Positions 33,496 to 44,425 of a stretch of DNA of 64,000 bases are shown here, in pieces. Each line of letters begins with the position of its first letter. Position 1 is the stretch's first letter. The notes under the pieces were generated by a model. That model was given only the letters and a program-made list of their open reading frames with translations. It had not been told where the DNA came from and ran no database searches. The DNA is from Oryzomonas japonica (GTDB lineage: Bacteria > Desulfobacterota > Desulfuromonadia > Geobacterales > Pseudopelobacteraceae): assembly GCF_008802365.1 (NCBI RefSeq), contig NZ_VZQZ01000004.1, positions 271,728 to 335,727 on the forward strand, written 5' to 3'. The translations under genes and the position numbers were made by a program.

Positions 33496-33814
33496 CGGAT
33501 TCTCCCAAGGAGCGTTTCAAGTGCTCGGCGTAGATATCGTAGATTTTCGCCATCAGGGGGTCGTGACGAACCTTTTCAAAACGGTTGTCAAGATCGTGGA
33601 GGGTTTCTTCAAGGCTGAGGTCACCCTCCGTCCAGACGGGATGCCCCTCGACATATACGGATTGAATGTTCAGGTTTTCCAGCCGGGCAATGAGCGAATC
33701 CGTCAATTCCGTATCCTTGCCGCAAATGGGGATACCGTTTGCGGATTCCGTGCGGAATACGTCCCGCGAGAGCACCATGCCTGCTTTGGCAACCATGAGA
33801 GGTATTTTCTGCAT
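33476..33814 (-). CDS. Small protein upstream of HDOD gene, unknown function
   Basis: 112 residues. The start (MQKIPLMVAKAGMVLSRDVF) and middle (GKDTELTDSLIARLENLNIQSVYVEG) resemble the N-terminal DUF3391-like segment that precedes HD-GYP domains, here alone. The C-terminal 50 residues are charged and helical (DNRFEKVRHDPLMAKIYDIYAEHL). Overlap with the HDOD gene suggests the two act together, for example as a sensor and scaffold. Confidence 0.75.
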   Translation of the reverse strand: MQKIPLMVAKAGMVLSRDVFRTESANGIPICGKDTELTDSLIARLENLNIQSVYVEGHPVWTEGDLSLEETLHDLDNRFEKVRHDPLMAKIYDIYAEHLKRSLGESGGRKAE

Positions 33815-34043
33815 CGAGGTTGCTGTCCTTGCCTGGTAATGAGTAATTTGCTAAATGATTGTTAATAAATCAGGATTAAGCATAATAGCTAAAAAAGGTC
33901 GTAACGTCAATCCGTTCATTGGCTGGACAGGCGAGTCTCCCGTGCGTTTTTTTCGGACCGACCGCACGAGGGGGCTGGGTGAATAATACCAGATAACTCC
34001 ACGGAGTTCGAGTGTTAACTCAAAAAAATGCCGGCAGCAGCGG

Positions 34044-34535
34044 CTATGGCGCCTGGGCGGTAACCTTGTGTTTGCCCACCCAGACGACGCCGGTGCCGGT
34101 TTGCATGACGATCTTGCGCCCCAGGCGCCCGCCAACATCACAGGCTTTGATCGGTATGGCGTATTCGTCCAGCAGTTGATTGGCCAGGATGACGTTGCGG
34201 TCGCCGATCATGAATATCTCGTTACCGTTGCCGGTGCCATTGACGTTTGCCCCACCGAAAATTTTGGCCACGAGATGCTTTTTCACGCACCCGAGAGCCA
34301 ACATCTTGTGCAGAAGTTTCTCCATGGCGATATTGCCGTACCGGGGTGTTGCCAGGCCCTCGCCGTTCCAGAGCGGCAGCATGAAGTGATTCATGCCCCC
34401 CACGTGGGTCACGGTGTCCCACAGGCAGACCGAAACGCACGACCCCAGCACGGTGCTGATCTGGTAATCGCGCGCGTCGGCGAAGAGGGTGCCGGGGAAC
34501 AGAAAGTGCCTGTTTGTGGAGTCTTCCTTATTCAT
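34044..34535 (-). CDS. cheD: Chemoreceptor glutamine deamidase CheD
   Basis: 163 residues. CheD deamidates glutamines in methyl-accepting chemotaxis proteins, tuning their sensitivity. The catalytic Cys-His pair is visible: LGSCVSVCLWD near 30 and GGMNHFMLP near 47, followed by the conserved AKIFGGANV near 89. The family otherwise lies in chemotaxis operons. Here it is next to a kinase-like gene with five bases between, not beside cheA or mcp genes. Confidence 0.92.
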   Translation of the reverse strand: MNKEDSTNRHFLFPGTLFADARDYQISTVLGSCVSVCLWDTVTHVGGMNHFMLPLWNGEGLATPRYGNIAMEKLLHKMLALGCVKKHLVAKIFGGANVNGTGNGNEIFMIGDRNVILANQLLDEYAIPIKACDVGGRLGRKIVMQTGTGVVWVGKHKVTAQAP

Positions 34536-34540
34536 CGGTC

Positions 34541-35431
34541 CTATTTTTCACTGATGTCGTCGAACAGGAACAGGTTGCCCCCTTCGGCAAAGGTGGTGAG
34601 GGGGGCGTCACCGTCAGGGGGCGGGAGCGTGACTCTGAACAGCGCCCCCTGGCCGTAGGTGCTCTCCAGGTCGATGGTCCCCTGCAAGAGATCGGCCAGC
34701 GCCTTGACGATGCTGAGCCCCAGCCCCTGTCCCAGGTGGGAGCGGGTCGTGCCGGTTTCAAGCTGGGTGAAGCGGTCGAAGATACGTCTCTGGTCTTCCT
34801 CGGCGATGCCCGCTCCAAAGTCCCGTACCCCGACGACCAAGCTGCCGTCCGGGGCGAGGTTCAGGGATATCTGGACGCGTCCCCCCTCACGACTGTATTC
34901 GACCGCATTGGCCACCAGGTTGGAGAGGATGATCTGCACCTTTTCCGCATCGGTGTCGAACAGCAGGGGGGCCGATTCCGGGGACGGCTCCAGTTCGATC
35001 GCCACGGACTTGCGGGCCGCGTGGTGCCGGAACGATTCCGCCACGTCCCGCGCCACCGCGGCAACGTTCACCCGGCTCAGGTGGGGGTCGATCTCCCCCG
35101 CCTCCAGCTCGGCGGCCATGAAGATGTTGCGGAGCTGGAAATCCAGGTTGGTGGCCTCCGAGCAGATCATGGACGCCAGCGGGGCAACCTCGCTCCCTTC
35201 CGGGCCAAGGGCCCCGATCTGGCCGGCCAGCCCGACGATGGCATTGAGGGGGTTGTTGATCTCGTTGCGGATGTTGGAGAGGAAGTTGCTCTTCAACGCC
35301 TCGGATTGTTCCAGCCGCCGGTTCATCTCCACCAGTTTGCGATTTACCACGTTCAGGTCCGAAAAGGTCTTGCGGCTCCGGGCAAAGCGGTTGCTCAACT
35401 CCTGGATAAGCTCGTCGTCCGTCAGATTCAT
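34541..35431 (-). CDS. Histidine-kinase-like protein lacking the phospho-acceptor His
   Basis: 296 residues, cytosolic, no membrane span. Residues 1-45 are a coiled coil; the dimerisation helix at 45-105 has FLSNIRNEINNPLNAI, where the usual H-E of the H-box is N-E (Asn56, codon at 35264-35266). The ATPase domain is complete: NLVANAVEYS (N box), DFGAGI (G1) and GQGLGLSIV (G2). So ATP binding is likely but normal autophosphorylation is not. It sits between the Fe-S gene and cheD, suggesting a signalling or scaffold role linked to redox input. Confidence 0.88.
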   Translation of the reverse strand: MNLTDDELIQELSNRFARSRKTFSDLNVVNRKLVEMNRRLEQSEALKSNFLSNIRNEINNPLNAIVGLAGQIGALGPEGSEVAPLASMICSEATNLDFQLRNIFMAAELEAGEIDPHLSRVNVAAVARDVAESFRHHAARKSVAIELEPSPESAPLLFDTDAEKVQIILSNLVANAVEYSREGGRVQISLNLAPDGSLVVGVRDFGAGIAEEDQRRIFDRFTQLETGTTRSHLGQGLGLSIVKALADLLQGTIDLESTYGQGALFRVTLPPPDGDAPLTTFAEGGNLFLFDDISEK

Positions 35432-35444
35432 GCTAGATGCCCCC

Positions 35445-37007
35445 TCACTGATATCCCAGCCCCGACCCCGACCCCGTCGTATCTGCTGCGTCCCCGGGGG
35501 ACTCGGCGATGGGCGTCCGGTTTGTTACCGCGAAGACCTCGATGCCCGCCTTTGTCTCCAAGGGGCAGACGTTCTCGCAGATGCCGCATCCGTTGCAAAT
35601 CTCCTCCACGACATACGGCTCCTTGACCTTTTTGCGGACGCCGTCCAGCCCCAGAACCTCCACCTCTCGCGTGCGGATGGCCTTGGACGGGATGGGGCAG
35701 TGTTCCTCGCAGACCATACAATCGATACGTTTGGCGAACGGCAGGCAGTGGTTCTTGTCGAGCACCGCCTTGCCGATCACCTCACGCTGCTTGATGCTCG
35801 CCGGTAGTTTGGGGATGGCCCCGGTGGGGCAGACCTGACCGCACAGGGTGCAGTTGTATTCGCAGTATCCCAGGCGCGGGACGACTACCGGCGTATAGAT
35901 GCCCTCCATGCCGGCCTGCCAGGCGGCCGGGTAGAGGGCGTTCTTCAGGCAGACCTTCATGCATTCGCCGCACCGGACGCATTTGTTCCGAAACTCGTCC
36001 TCGTTGCGCACACCGGGAGGGCGCAACAGGCGCAGGCCCTTTTCGGGCGGGCGGAAGCGCGCCGGGATGGCCAGCAATAAGCCGGTCGCCATGCTCCCCA
36101 ACAGGACCCGCCGCTCCGGGAGAAGCGGTCCGGCACCCGTGCGCCCGGGGGTGAGGCGGAACGAGATGCGCTGGTGGGGGCAGTGCAGTTGGCACTCCAT
36201 GCAGAGGATGCACTCCTCCTTGGCCAGCAGGTCCCGGTCAAAGGTGGTCGGGCAGAGTTCGCGGCATTTGCCGCAATCGCTGCACAGGCCGGCGGGGATG
36301 CGTTTGAAGAGGGAAAAACGCCCCAGCCACCCCAGCAGGGTGCCCAGGGGACAGAGATTCCGGCACCAGTTGCGCTCCTCAAACTGCTCCAGGGCGATGA
36401 TCGCCAGGAGAGCCAGGGCCGAAAAGGCGGCCAGGGGATAGAGGGTCTCGCGGAACGGGAGCAGATAGGTGTGCAGCAATTCGTAGGCCGGAGCGACGGC
36501 GTCGCGCCGTTCACCCAGCAGGCGGTAGAGTCCGACCCACCCCTCCCGAGCCCCAAGCCCCAGAAGGGGATAGAGAAAGAAGGTCACCCCCCGCAGGAGG
36601 ATGGCCATGGGGTCCAGCAGACCGGCCAGATTCAGGTTGAACAGGGCGGCGGCCAGGATCGGCAGCAAAAGCCAATATTTCAGGTTTCCCTTGAGGGCGG
36701 CGATCGGCCGGCGTGTGCGTTTTTTGGGCGTCACCAGATCGAGGACGGTCCCCAACGGGCAGATCCAGCCGCAGAAAAAACGCCCCAGAAGGAGCGTTGC
36801 CACCACCATCAGCAGGGCCGGCAGCAGGAGCCAAGTCCAGGTTTTGGCGGCCAAAAGGTAGCTGAAAAGCACCAAGGGGTCGGCCCGGAAAAAGGCGTTC
36901 ACCGCGGCGTTGATCTCGTCGTGGCCGCGGTACTCGGTCTGGACGAACAAAATAAGGAACAGGGCCAGGAAGGCTAACTGGCTGATACGGGCGGAGGTCG
37001 GTTTCAT
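35445..37007 (-). CDS. NapH/CcoG-like membrane polyferredoxin
   Basis: 520 residues from the ATG at 37007 (AAGGTGA is seven bases before). The N-terminal half holds five to six membrane spans with the NapH-type motifs CGWICPLGT near 77 and CRNLCPLGT near 215. Then come 4Fe-4S motif sets: CSDCGKCRELCP, CILCMECQLHCPH, CVRCGECMKVCL, CTLCGQVCP, CMVCEEHCP and CNGCGICENVCP. This gives at least six clusters and suggests electron transfer across or along the membrane, as in nitrate or mercuric-type pathways. The partner dehydrogenase is not determined. It follows the nitroreductase gene. Confidence 0.85.
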   Translation of the reverse strand: MKPTSARISQLAFLALFLILFVQTEYRGHDEINAAVNAFFRADPLVLFSYLLAAKTWTWLLLPALLMVVATLLLGRFFCGWICPLGTVLDLVTPKKRTRRPIAALKGNLKYWLLLPILAAALFNLNLAGLLDPMAILLRGVTFFLYPLLGLGAREGWVGLYRLLGERRDAVAPAYELLHTYLLPFRETLYPLAAFSALALLAIIALEQFEERNWCRNLCPLGTLLGWLGRFSLFKRIPAGLCSDCGKCRELCPTTFDRDLLAKEECILCMECQLHCPHQRISFRLTPGRTGAGPLLPERRVLLGSMATGLLLAIPARFRPPEKGLRLLRPPGVRNEDEFRNKCVRCGECMKVCLKNALYPAAWQAGMEGIYTPVVVPRLGYCEYNCTLCGQVCPTGAIPKLPASIKQREVIGKAVLDKNHCLPFAKRIDCMVCEEHCPIPSKAIRTREVEVLGLDGVRKKVKEPYVVEEICNGCGICENVCPLETKAGIEVFAVTNRTPIAESPGDAADTTGSGSGLGYQ

Positions 37008-37136
37008 GTCGTCACCTTGTCGGGGATGAAAAATCAGTGCGGGGAACCGTCTGCGACGTTGCAGGGGGACACGCATCGTGTTCGATACATTTCTGCCGGG
37101 TGCCCGGTCGTTCCCCGGGCGCTTTTCAGAGCCCGG

Positions 37137-37961
37137 TCATGACCGCCACGTGATGGTAAGCGGATTACGTTTCGGCGGGCGCTGGTAGCGCAGCAGCGGA
37201 TAGCCGAGCATCATGGCATAGACCGGCAGATGGTCCGCCGGCAGGTCCAGCGCCCGCTGCAGCGGTTCCCACCGGGCTGCCGCCATTTGGAAAAAACCGG
37301 CCCAGCAGGTGCCGAGGCCGAAGGAAGGGGCGGCGATCTCAAGGTGGGCAAGGGCGATGATGGCGTCGGTCCCGGCCACGAGGGACTCCCGGTGGCCGTA
37401 TGCCACGACGAGATGGGGTGCCTTGCGGCAGATCGGGTCGTTCCCCTTGTCCCACGAGCGGATGATCCCCTCGAAGTTGAAATAGGCGTTGATCGGCGCG
37501 TCGGAAACCATGACGGTCCGCATCCAGTCAACCGCCAGGCCGGTCAAGCGCCGCACCTCGCCGGTGTTGTGAATGACCAGCCAGCGTATGGACTGGCTGT
37601 TGCCGCTGGTGGGGGCGTAACGCACAGTATCCAGGAGCCGTTCTATGGTGTCGCGATCCACCGGGGTGTCCAGGTAATTACGCACTGATCTTCTCATGCG
37701 CAGATAGGCCGCCAAGCGTTCCGGAGCAATCTCGGCCTCGCCGGTTTCGTACACGGCCGGATCGAGGCGCGCATCCTCGATCTCCACCGCGGCGCTCGGG
37801 CAGACCGCCACGCAGTGGCCGCAGATGATGCAGCGGGTCGCCCCGTCCGCCACGTAACGCGGCTGTTCCCCTTCGGGAAGCCTGATGATGCCCAGAGGGC
37901 AGGCGGTGGCGCACAGGCCGCAGCGGGTGCATCTCTGGCTGTTGATGGCGAGTTTTGACAT
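37137..37961 (-). CDS. Ferredoxin-nitroreductase fusion (flavoprotein)
   Basis: 274 residues. Residues 1-60 carry two 4Fe-4S motifs (CTRCGLCATACP and CIICGHCVAVCP); residues 85-274 are a nitroreductase-fold FMN domain (MRRSVRNYLDTPVDRDTI, APTSGNSQSIRWLVI, GLGTCWAGFF). The fusion class is common in anaerobes and probably passes electrons from ferredoxin to an unknown substrate. It lies between the DUF362 gene and the polyferredoxin gene on the same strand, suggesting one electron-transfer route. Confidence 0.9.
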   Translation of the reverse strand: MSKLAINSQRCTRCGLCATACPLGIIRLPEGEQPRYVADGATRCIICGHCVAVCPSAAVEIEDARLDPAVYETGEAEIAPERLAAYLRMRRSVRNYLDTPVDRDTIERLLDTVRYAPTSGNSQSIRWLVIHNTGEVRRLTGLAVDWMRTVMVSDAPINAYFNFEGIIRSWDKGNDPICRKAPHLVVAYGHRESLVAGTDAIIALAHLEIAAPSFGLGTCWAGFFQMAAARWEPLQRALDLPADHLPVYAMMLGYPLLRYQRPPKRNPLTITWRS

Positions 37962-38015
37962 GCGTTGTTCCCTCTGTGGTTTCCCGGAAAGGGTGACGGC
38001 TCGATTCGTCGGGCG

Positions 38016-38900
38016 TCAGGCCCGCACGACCTTGATCCGCCCCAGGTCCATCTCGCCCAGGCCCCTCTTGTGGGCGGTGGCAATAACCGGGATGTCGGCC
38101 GGTTTGAGGCCGAACAGGGTGGTGGCGAAGGCGTCTGCGGCCACGATGTCGGTGGATGCGATCACCTTGTTGAGTACCTTGACGTCGGCCAGGCTCCCCC
38201 CTTGCGGCCCATGGGCGGTCAGGATGCGGGTGGCGTCGATGACCGTCAGGTGGCTTCTTACGCGGGCGTTGACATCCGCCAGCGCCACGTCGAGGTTGCG
38301 ATGGATGTAACCCCGGTTGCCTCCCATGATGCCCATGATGTTCTTGAGGCCCATGGTAACTTTGGAAAGGCCGTGGTGCTTGGCGATCGGCACGTTGATG
38401 AAGACATTGGCCGAAAGCACTTCGTCGTACAGTTCCCATTCCTTGAGAAACCGGCCGTTCAGGGTCACCTTTTTGAAACGTTCCTGCTCGATCTGCTTGC
38501 ACTCCACGTTCCGCATCCCCTTGAGCGCTCCTTCTATACCACTGTTGACGTAGCAGCGCCGCGAATCGTTACAGGTATAATCGAATACCTTGACCTTTTT
38601 TGCTCCGGCGGCCAGACACTCCTCGACCAGCGCCCGCACCACCTGGGGATGGGTGTTGGCGGCAAACTCGGTCGAGCGGTCCCACCCCATGTTGGGTTTG
38701 ACCACTACCACGTCGCCGGCCTTGACGAAGCGCCGCATGCCGCCGATGGCGTTGACCGCCTTGCGGGTGATGGCCCTGTAATCCTTGCCTTCGGCCACCG
38801 CGACCACCGACTGCTCCTTTGCCGCCAGGGCTTCCTTGACCAAGCTGGGGGTAAAGAGGGAAGCTGCGGCGGCTGTCTTGAGAAACGCGCGTCTATCCAT
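38016..38900 (-). CDS. DUF362-domain protein with Tat signal
   Basis: 294 residues from the ATG at 38900 (AGGAG eight bases before). The start MDRRAFLKTAAAA carries the twin-arginine motif and a hydrophobic stretch, so it is probably exported folded. DUF362 segments are seen: VVKPNMGWDRSTEFAANTHP, KHHGLSKVTMGLKNIMGI and STDIVAADAFATTLFG. Members are linked to iron-sulfur proteins and sometimes carry Fe-S clusters, but this copy has few Cys. The function is unknown; with its neighbours it suggests a periplasmic redox component. Confidence 0.85.
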   Translation of the reverse strand: MDRRAFLKTAAAASLFTPSLVKEALAAKEQSVVAVAEGKDYRAITRKAVNAIGGMRRFVKAGDVVVVKPNMGWDRSTEFAANTHPQVVRALVEECLAAGAKKVKVFDYTCNDSRRCYVNSGIEGALKGMRNVECKQIEQERFKKVTLNGRFLKEWELYDEVLSANVFINVPIAKHHGLSKVTMGLKNIMGIMGGNRGYIHRNLDVALADVNARVRSHLTVIDATRILTAHGPQGGSLADVKVLNKVIASTDIVAADAFATTLFGLKPADIPVIATAHKRGLGEMDLGRIKVVRA

Positions 38901-39003
38901 GGGGAGACTCCTGTTGAATGTATGGTTGATGGTGCGTGGAGAAACATTGTACGCCAGCATGCACAATTTTCAAGTATGCAAAAGTGGCGATGGTGGGAAA
39001 ACG

Positions 39004-39996
39004 CTATGGGGCCTGGAGTGACGCACCATCAGCCGCGGTGTGGGGAGGGGGCGGGACATGGAGGCGCTCTTCCGCCAGGGCTGCTCCACCCAAGAGGCCG
39101 GCGTCGTCCCCCAACTCGGTCTTGAGGATGGCAAGCCCATCGTAAATGTGGGGGAAGCAGCGCTGGGACAGCTCCGCCCGGAGGCCCGGCAGCAACAGAT
39201 CAAAGCTGGCGGCCACGCCGCCACCCACGATGACCGCCTGCAGGTTCAGGGTGTTGGAGAGGCTTCCCAGGGCGATACCGAGCCATCTTCCCAGCCGTTC
39301 GAAGACGGTCCGGGCTCCAGCCACCCCCTGGCGCGCCAGGGCTGCCACGGCCTCCGCGCTCGGCTCCGGGGGTGCAGGGGCGAGCAGGCCCGCCGGGATC
39401 AACTCGAGGGCTGCACGTACCACGGCGCCTGCCGAGCAGTACTGCTCCAGGCATCCCCTGTTGCCGCAGGGGCAGGGGAGGCCCTGCGGGTCCACGGTGA
39501 CATGACCGAACTCGGCAGCAAAACCGTTTGCGCCGGTCCAGAGCCTGTTGTCCAGGATCAGCCCGCTCCCCAGGCCGGTCCCGATGGTGACCACCAGGAA
39601 CGACGACAGCCCCTTGCCGGCGCCAAAACGCTGTTCGCCCAGGGCGATGATGTTGGCGTCATTGCCGCAGGCGGCCGGAAGGCCGGTGTGCTCTTCCAGA
39701 AAGGAGCCCAGATTCAAGCCCTCCAGGGGGCGCATGTTGACCGACGAATGGATCAGGCCATCCCGCCCGATCAGCCCGGGCACCCCGGCACCGATGGCGT
39801 GCACCCGTATGCCGCGCCGGGCCGCCTCTTCACGCAACTCGTCGATACAAGCCAGGAGGCGGGAGCAGAAACGGTCCCGCCCTGTTTCGATCCCGCTGGT
39901 GCTGCGCCGCTGTTCAACGATTGCGCCCGATGCCGTGACCAGGGCGCTACGCAGGTTGGTTCCACCGATATCGATGCCGATGACGGCCGTTTTCAT
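39004..39996 (-). CDS. ROK-family kinase (glucokinase-like)
   Basis: 330 residues. ROK proteins phosphorylate hexoses. Motifs: the ATP-binding GIDIGGTNLRSALV near residue 7, the ROK signature with Zn-binding Cys GLPCPCGNRGCLEQYCS near 175, and the sugar-binding NDAN and EFGH residues. No helix-turn-helix is present, so this is the enzyme class rather than the repressor class. Glucokinase is the best guess; N-acetylhexosamine kinase is possible. The start overlaps the HIT gene by four bases. Confidence 0.9.
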   Translation of the reverse strand: MKTAVIGIDIGGTNLRSALVTASGAIVEQRRSTSGIETGRDRFCSRLLACIDELREEAARRGIRVHAIGAGVPGLIGRDGLIHSSVNMRPLEGLNLGSFLEEHTGLPAACGNDANIIALGEQRFGAGKGLSSFLVVTIGTGLGSGLILDNRLWTGANGFAAEFGHVTVDPQGLPCPCGNRGCLEQYCSAGAVVRAALELIPAGLLAPAPPEPSAEAVAALARQGVAGARTVFERLGRWLGIALGSLSNTLNLQAVIVGGGVAASFDLLLPGLRAELSQRCFPHIYDGLAILKTELGDDAGLLGGAALAEERLHVPPPPHTAADGASLQAP

Positions 39997-40490
39997 CCCT
40001 TCGCTACTCCAGCCCTGATGGCTTCCGCCAGGTGATCATAGGTTTCCAGGAGCCCTTCGGGGATGACGCGCACATCCCCCACGACCGACATGAAGTTGGT
40101 GTCGCCATTCCAGCGCGGCACGATATGGACGTGCATATGGTCCGCGATGCCTGCCCCGCCCGCCTTACCCAGGTTGATGCCCATATTGAAGCCCTGGGGA
40201 TTGGCAACGGCCTTCAACAGGTTGTGGGCCCGGCGTACGCACTGCATGAGGTCCAACATCTCCGCATCGGAGAGGTCGCTCATGTCGGACACGTGCCGGG
40301 CGGGGGCTGCCATCAGGTGGCCACCGGAATAGGGGTAGCGATTCATCATGATCAGGGAATGTTCGCTTCGGGCCAGCACCAGCCGTTCCCGATCGGCGTT
40401 TTCCTCCCAGGCCTTGCAGAAGATACATCCTTCCTGGGGGACGGCGTTATTGATATACGTCATCCTCCAGGGAGCCCAGATCCGTTCCAT
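39993..40490 (-). CDS. HIT-family nucleotide hydrolase/transferase (AP4A-phosphorylase-like)
   Basis: 165 residues from the ATG at 40490, after AAGGAGG. The HIT triad is HMHVHIVPRW near 119; the start MERIWAPWRMTYI with CIFCKAW gives the C-x2-C zinc site typical of the AP4A-phosphorylase/HIT subgroup. The family splits dinucleoside polyphosphates or adenylated molecules. The substrate is not determined. It precedes the ROK kinase on the same strand. Confidence 0.92.
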   Translation of the reverse strand: MERIWAPWRMTYINNAVPQEGCIFCKAWEENADRERLVLARSEHSLIMMNRYPYSGGHLMAAPARHVSDMSDLSDAEMLDLMQCVRRAHNLLKAVANPQGFNMGINLGKAGGAGIADHMHVHIVPRWNGDTNFMSVVGDVRVIPEGLLETYDHLAEAIRAGVAKG

Positions 40491-40596
40491 GACGGTTCCT
40501 CCTTTGTGCGCAGTTTCCGGATTGTAGCAGCACAAACGCGCGAGGCAAATCATTAGTTATAAATATAATATTTTTTTATCCGCGTATATTAACTTC

Positions 40597-40626
40597 TTGA
40601 CAAATACGGTGTTTTAGGGATATGGT
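40597..40626 (+). promoter_or_regulatory. Putative promoter upstream of the malic enzyme gene
   Basis: TTGACA (40597-40602) and TATGGT (40621-40626) with an 18-base spacer in a very AT-rich stretch (40560-40690), unlike the neighbouring GC-rich genes. The AT-rich tract may also bind nucleoid proteins or a repressor. Confidence 0.55.
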
Positions 40627-40709
40627 TTTTTTAATTTAAGTAAAAGATATTGCTAATATAGGTGGTATTAAACCCCTGTTTTTTATTGTAACTAAATTCG
40701 GAGGGCGGA

Positions 40710-42968
<2,259 letters not shown>

Positions 42969-43133
42969 GGCAATTGCGGAATTACACGCGCATGGCGGGG
43001 TGTCAAAGAGCTGCGGGACGTCTTTGCGGCGGCGCACGGTCGGGGTAGCTGGGGCATAACTGCATGGTATGCTTTGACTACCCTGTTCATCCTTTCCCTC
43101 GTGACGTTACCCAAGGCCCCGACAGGGCTTGGA

Positions 43134-43170
43134 CACAAAAACCACCGGCCATCAGCCGGTGGTTTTTGTG
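43134..43170. terminator. Bidirectional terminator between maeB and the secretion cluster
   Basis: A perfect 16-base stem (43134-43149 with 43155-43170) around a five-base loop, with A-rich and T-rich ends on both strands. Confidence 0.85.
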
Positions 43171-43208
43171 TTTGAATTTAAGGTGCGATGTGATATTTTA
43201 ACGCAGTT

Positions 43209-44417
43209 ATGGCGATTTATACCTGTAAACTCGGTACATCCGACGGCAATGTAGTGTTTCGCGATATCGAAGCGGACGAACCGTCTGCATTGCGTAATAG
43301 CTTGGAAGATCAGGGTTTTTTTGTTTTTGAGGTCAAGAAAAAGCCGTTACAGTTTCTCTTTGAAAAGGGACTGAAGCGCCGTCGCATCGATAATCGTTCC
43401 CTTCTGACCCTGAACCAGGAGATGCTTGTCCTGATCAAGGCCGGAATGCCGATCATGCAGGTGCTTGATGCAATTCTGGAACGGCATGAGGCGGGCAAGC
43501 TCAACGAGATCCTGCTCCAGGTGCGTGAAGACGTAAAGGGGGGGGCAGCGCTTTCGGCCGCCCTGGACAAACACGGCCAGGCCTTCCCGCAACTGTACAT
43601 TGCCTCCATCCGCGCCGGAGAGAGGACCGGAGACCTGCTCCGCACGATTCGGCGGTATATCCAATACCTCAAGCGGGTTGACGATATTCGCAAGAAGGTC
43701 ATCGCGGCGCTGTTTTACCCATCCATACTCATTGTTTTCGCATTCATAGCCATCACTCTGCTCCTGCTGTACGTGGTGCCCACCTTCAGCCAGGTTTACG
43801 CCGACGCCGGTTCCCAGTTGCCGGCGCCAACCCGGATGCTGATCGGCTTTACCGCGTTTCTCCGGCATTTCGCCCCGGTGGGGGTGTTGTTGGTGATCGG
43901 TTCGGTTTACGCGTACCGCACCTGGGTCGGCACCGAGTCCGGGCGCTACACGGTCGATCGCTTCAAGCTGACGATCCCGGTGGCGGGCGACGTGTTCACC
44001 AAGTATTCGGTGGCCGGTTTCACCCGCACCCTGGCGACGGTGCTCGGCAGCGGCATACCGATCATCGAGTCGCTCCGCATGTGCATCGGGACCCTTAATA
44101 ATCGTTACATGGAAAAGCGTCTCTTCGAAACGGTCAGGTTCATCGAGGAGGGGGGGCGACTTTCCACCGCTTTGGAGCGGATCAATATCATGCCTCCCCT
44201 GGCACTGCGCATGCTGGGGGTGGGAGAGGCGACCGGTGCCTTGGAGGATATGCTGGTTGACATTTCCGACTATCTGGAGGAAGAGTTGGAGGAACGCATG
44301 CGCGTCCTCACAACCGCCATTGAACCCGCCATCATGCTTGTTGTCGGCGTGGTGATCGGCATCATCATCGTTGCCATGTACCTGCCGATATTCAAGATCG
44401 CAGGCACGGTAGGCTAG
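43209..44417 (+). CDS. Type II secretion / type IV pilus inner-membrane platform protein (GspF/PilC family)
   Basis: 402 residues with two homologous T2SF domains (about 70-195 and 270-400), each ending in a membrane span, and three spans overall. Motifs: IASIRAGERTGDL-type pattern and the second-domain IKDVF...GEATGALEDMLVDISDYLEEELEERM. GspF forms the platform through which the ATPase drives pseudopilus assembly. It is the first gene of the secretion block. There is no Shine-Dalgarno site before the ATG at 43209; a TTGAAT-16-TATTTT promoter ends only about ten bases upstream, so leaderless translation is possible. Confidence 0.92.
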   Translation: MAIYTCKLGTSDGNVVFRDIEADEPSALRNSLEDQGFFVFEVKKKPLQFLFEKGLKRRRIDNRSLLTLNQEMLVLIKAGMPIMQVLDAILERHEAGKLNEILLQVREDVKGGAALSAALDKHGQAFPQLYIASIRAGERTGDLLRTIRRYIQYLKRVDDIRKKVIAALFYPSILIVFAFIAITLLLLYVVPTFSQVYADAGSQLPAPTRMLIGFTAFLRHFAPVGVLLVIGSVYAYRTWVGTESGRYTVDRFKLTIPVAGDVFTKYSVAGFTRTLATVLGSGIPIIESLRMCIGTLNNRYMEKRLFETVRFIEEGGRLSTALERINIMPPLALRMLGVGEATGALEDMLVDISDYLEEELEERMRVLTTAIEPAIMLVVGVVIGIIIVAMYLPIFKIAGTVG

Positions 44418-44425
44418 GAGCGGCA

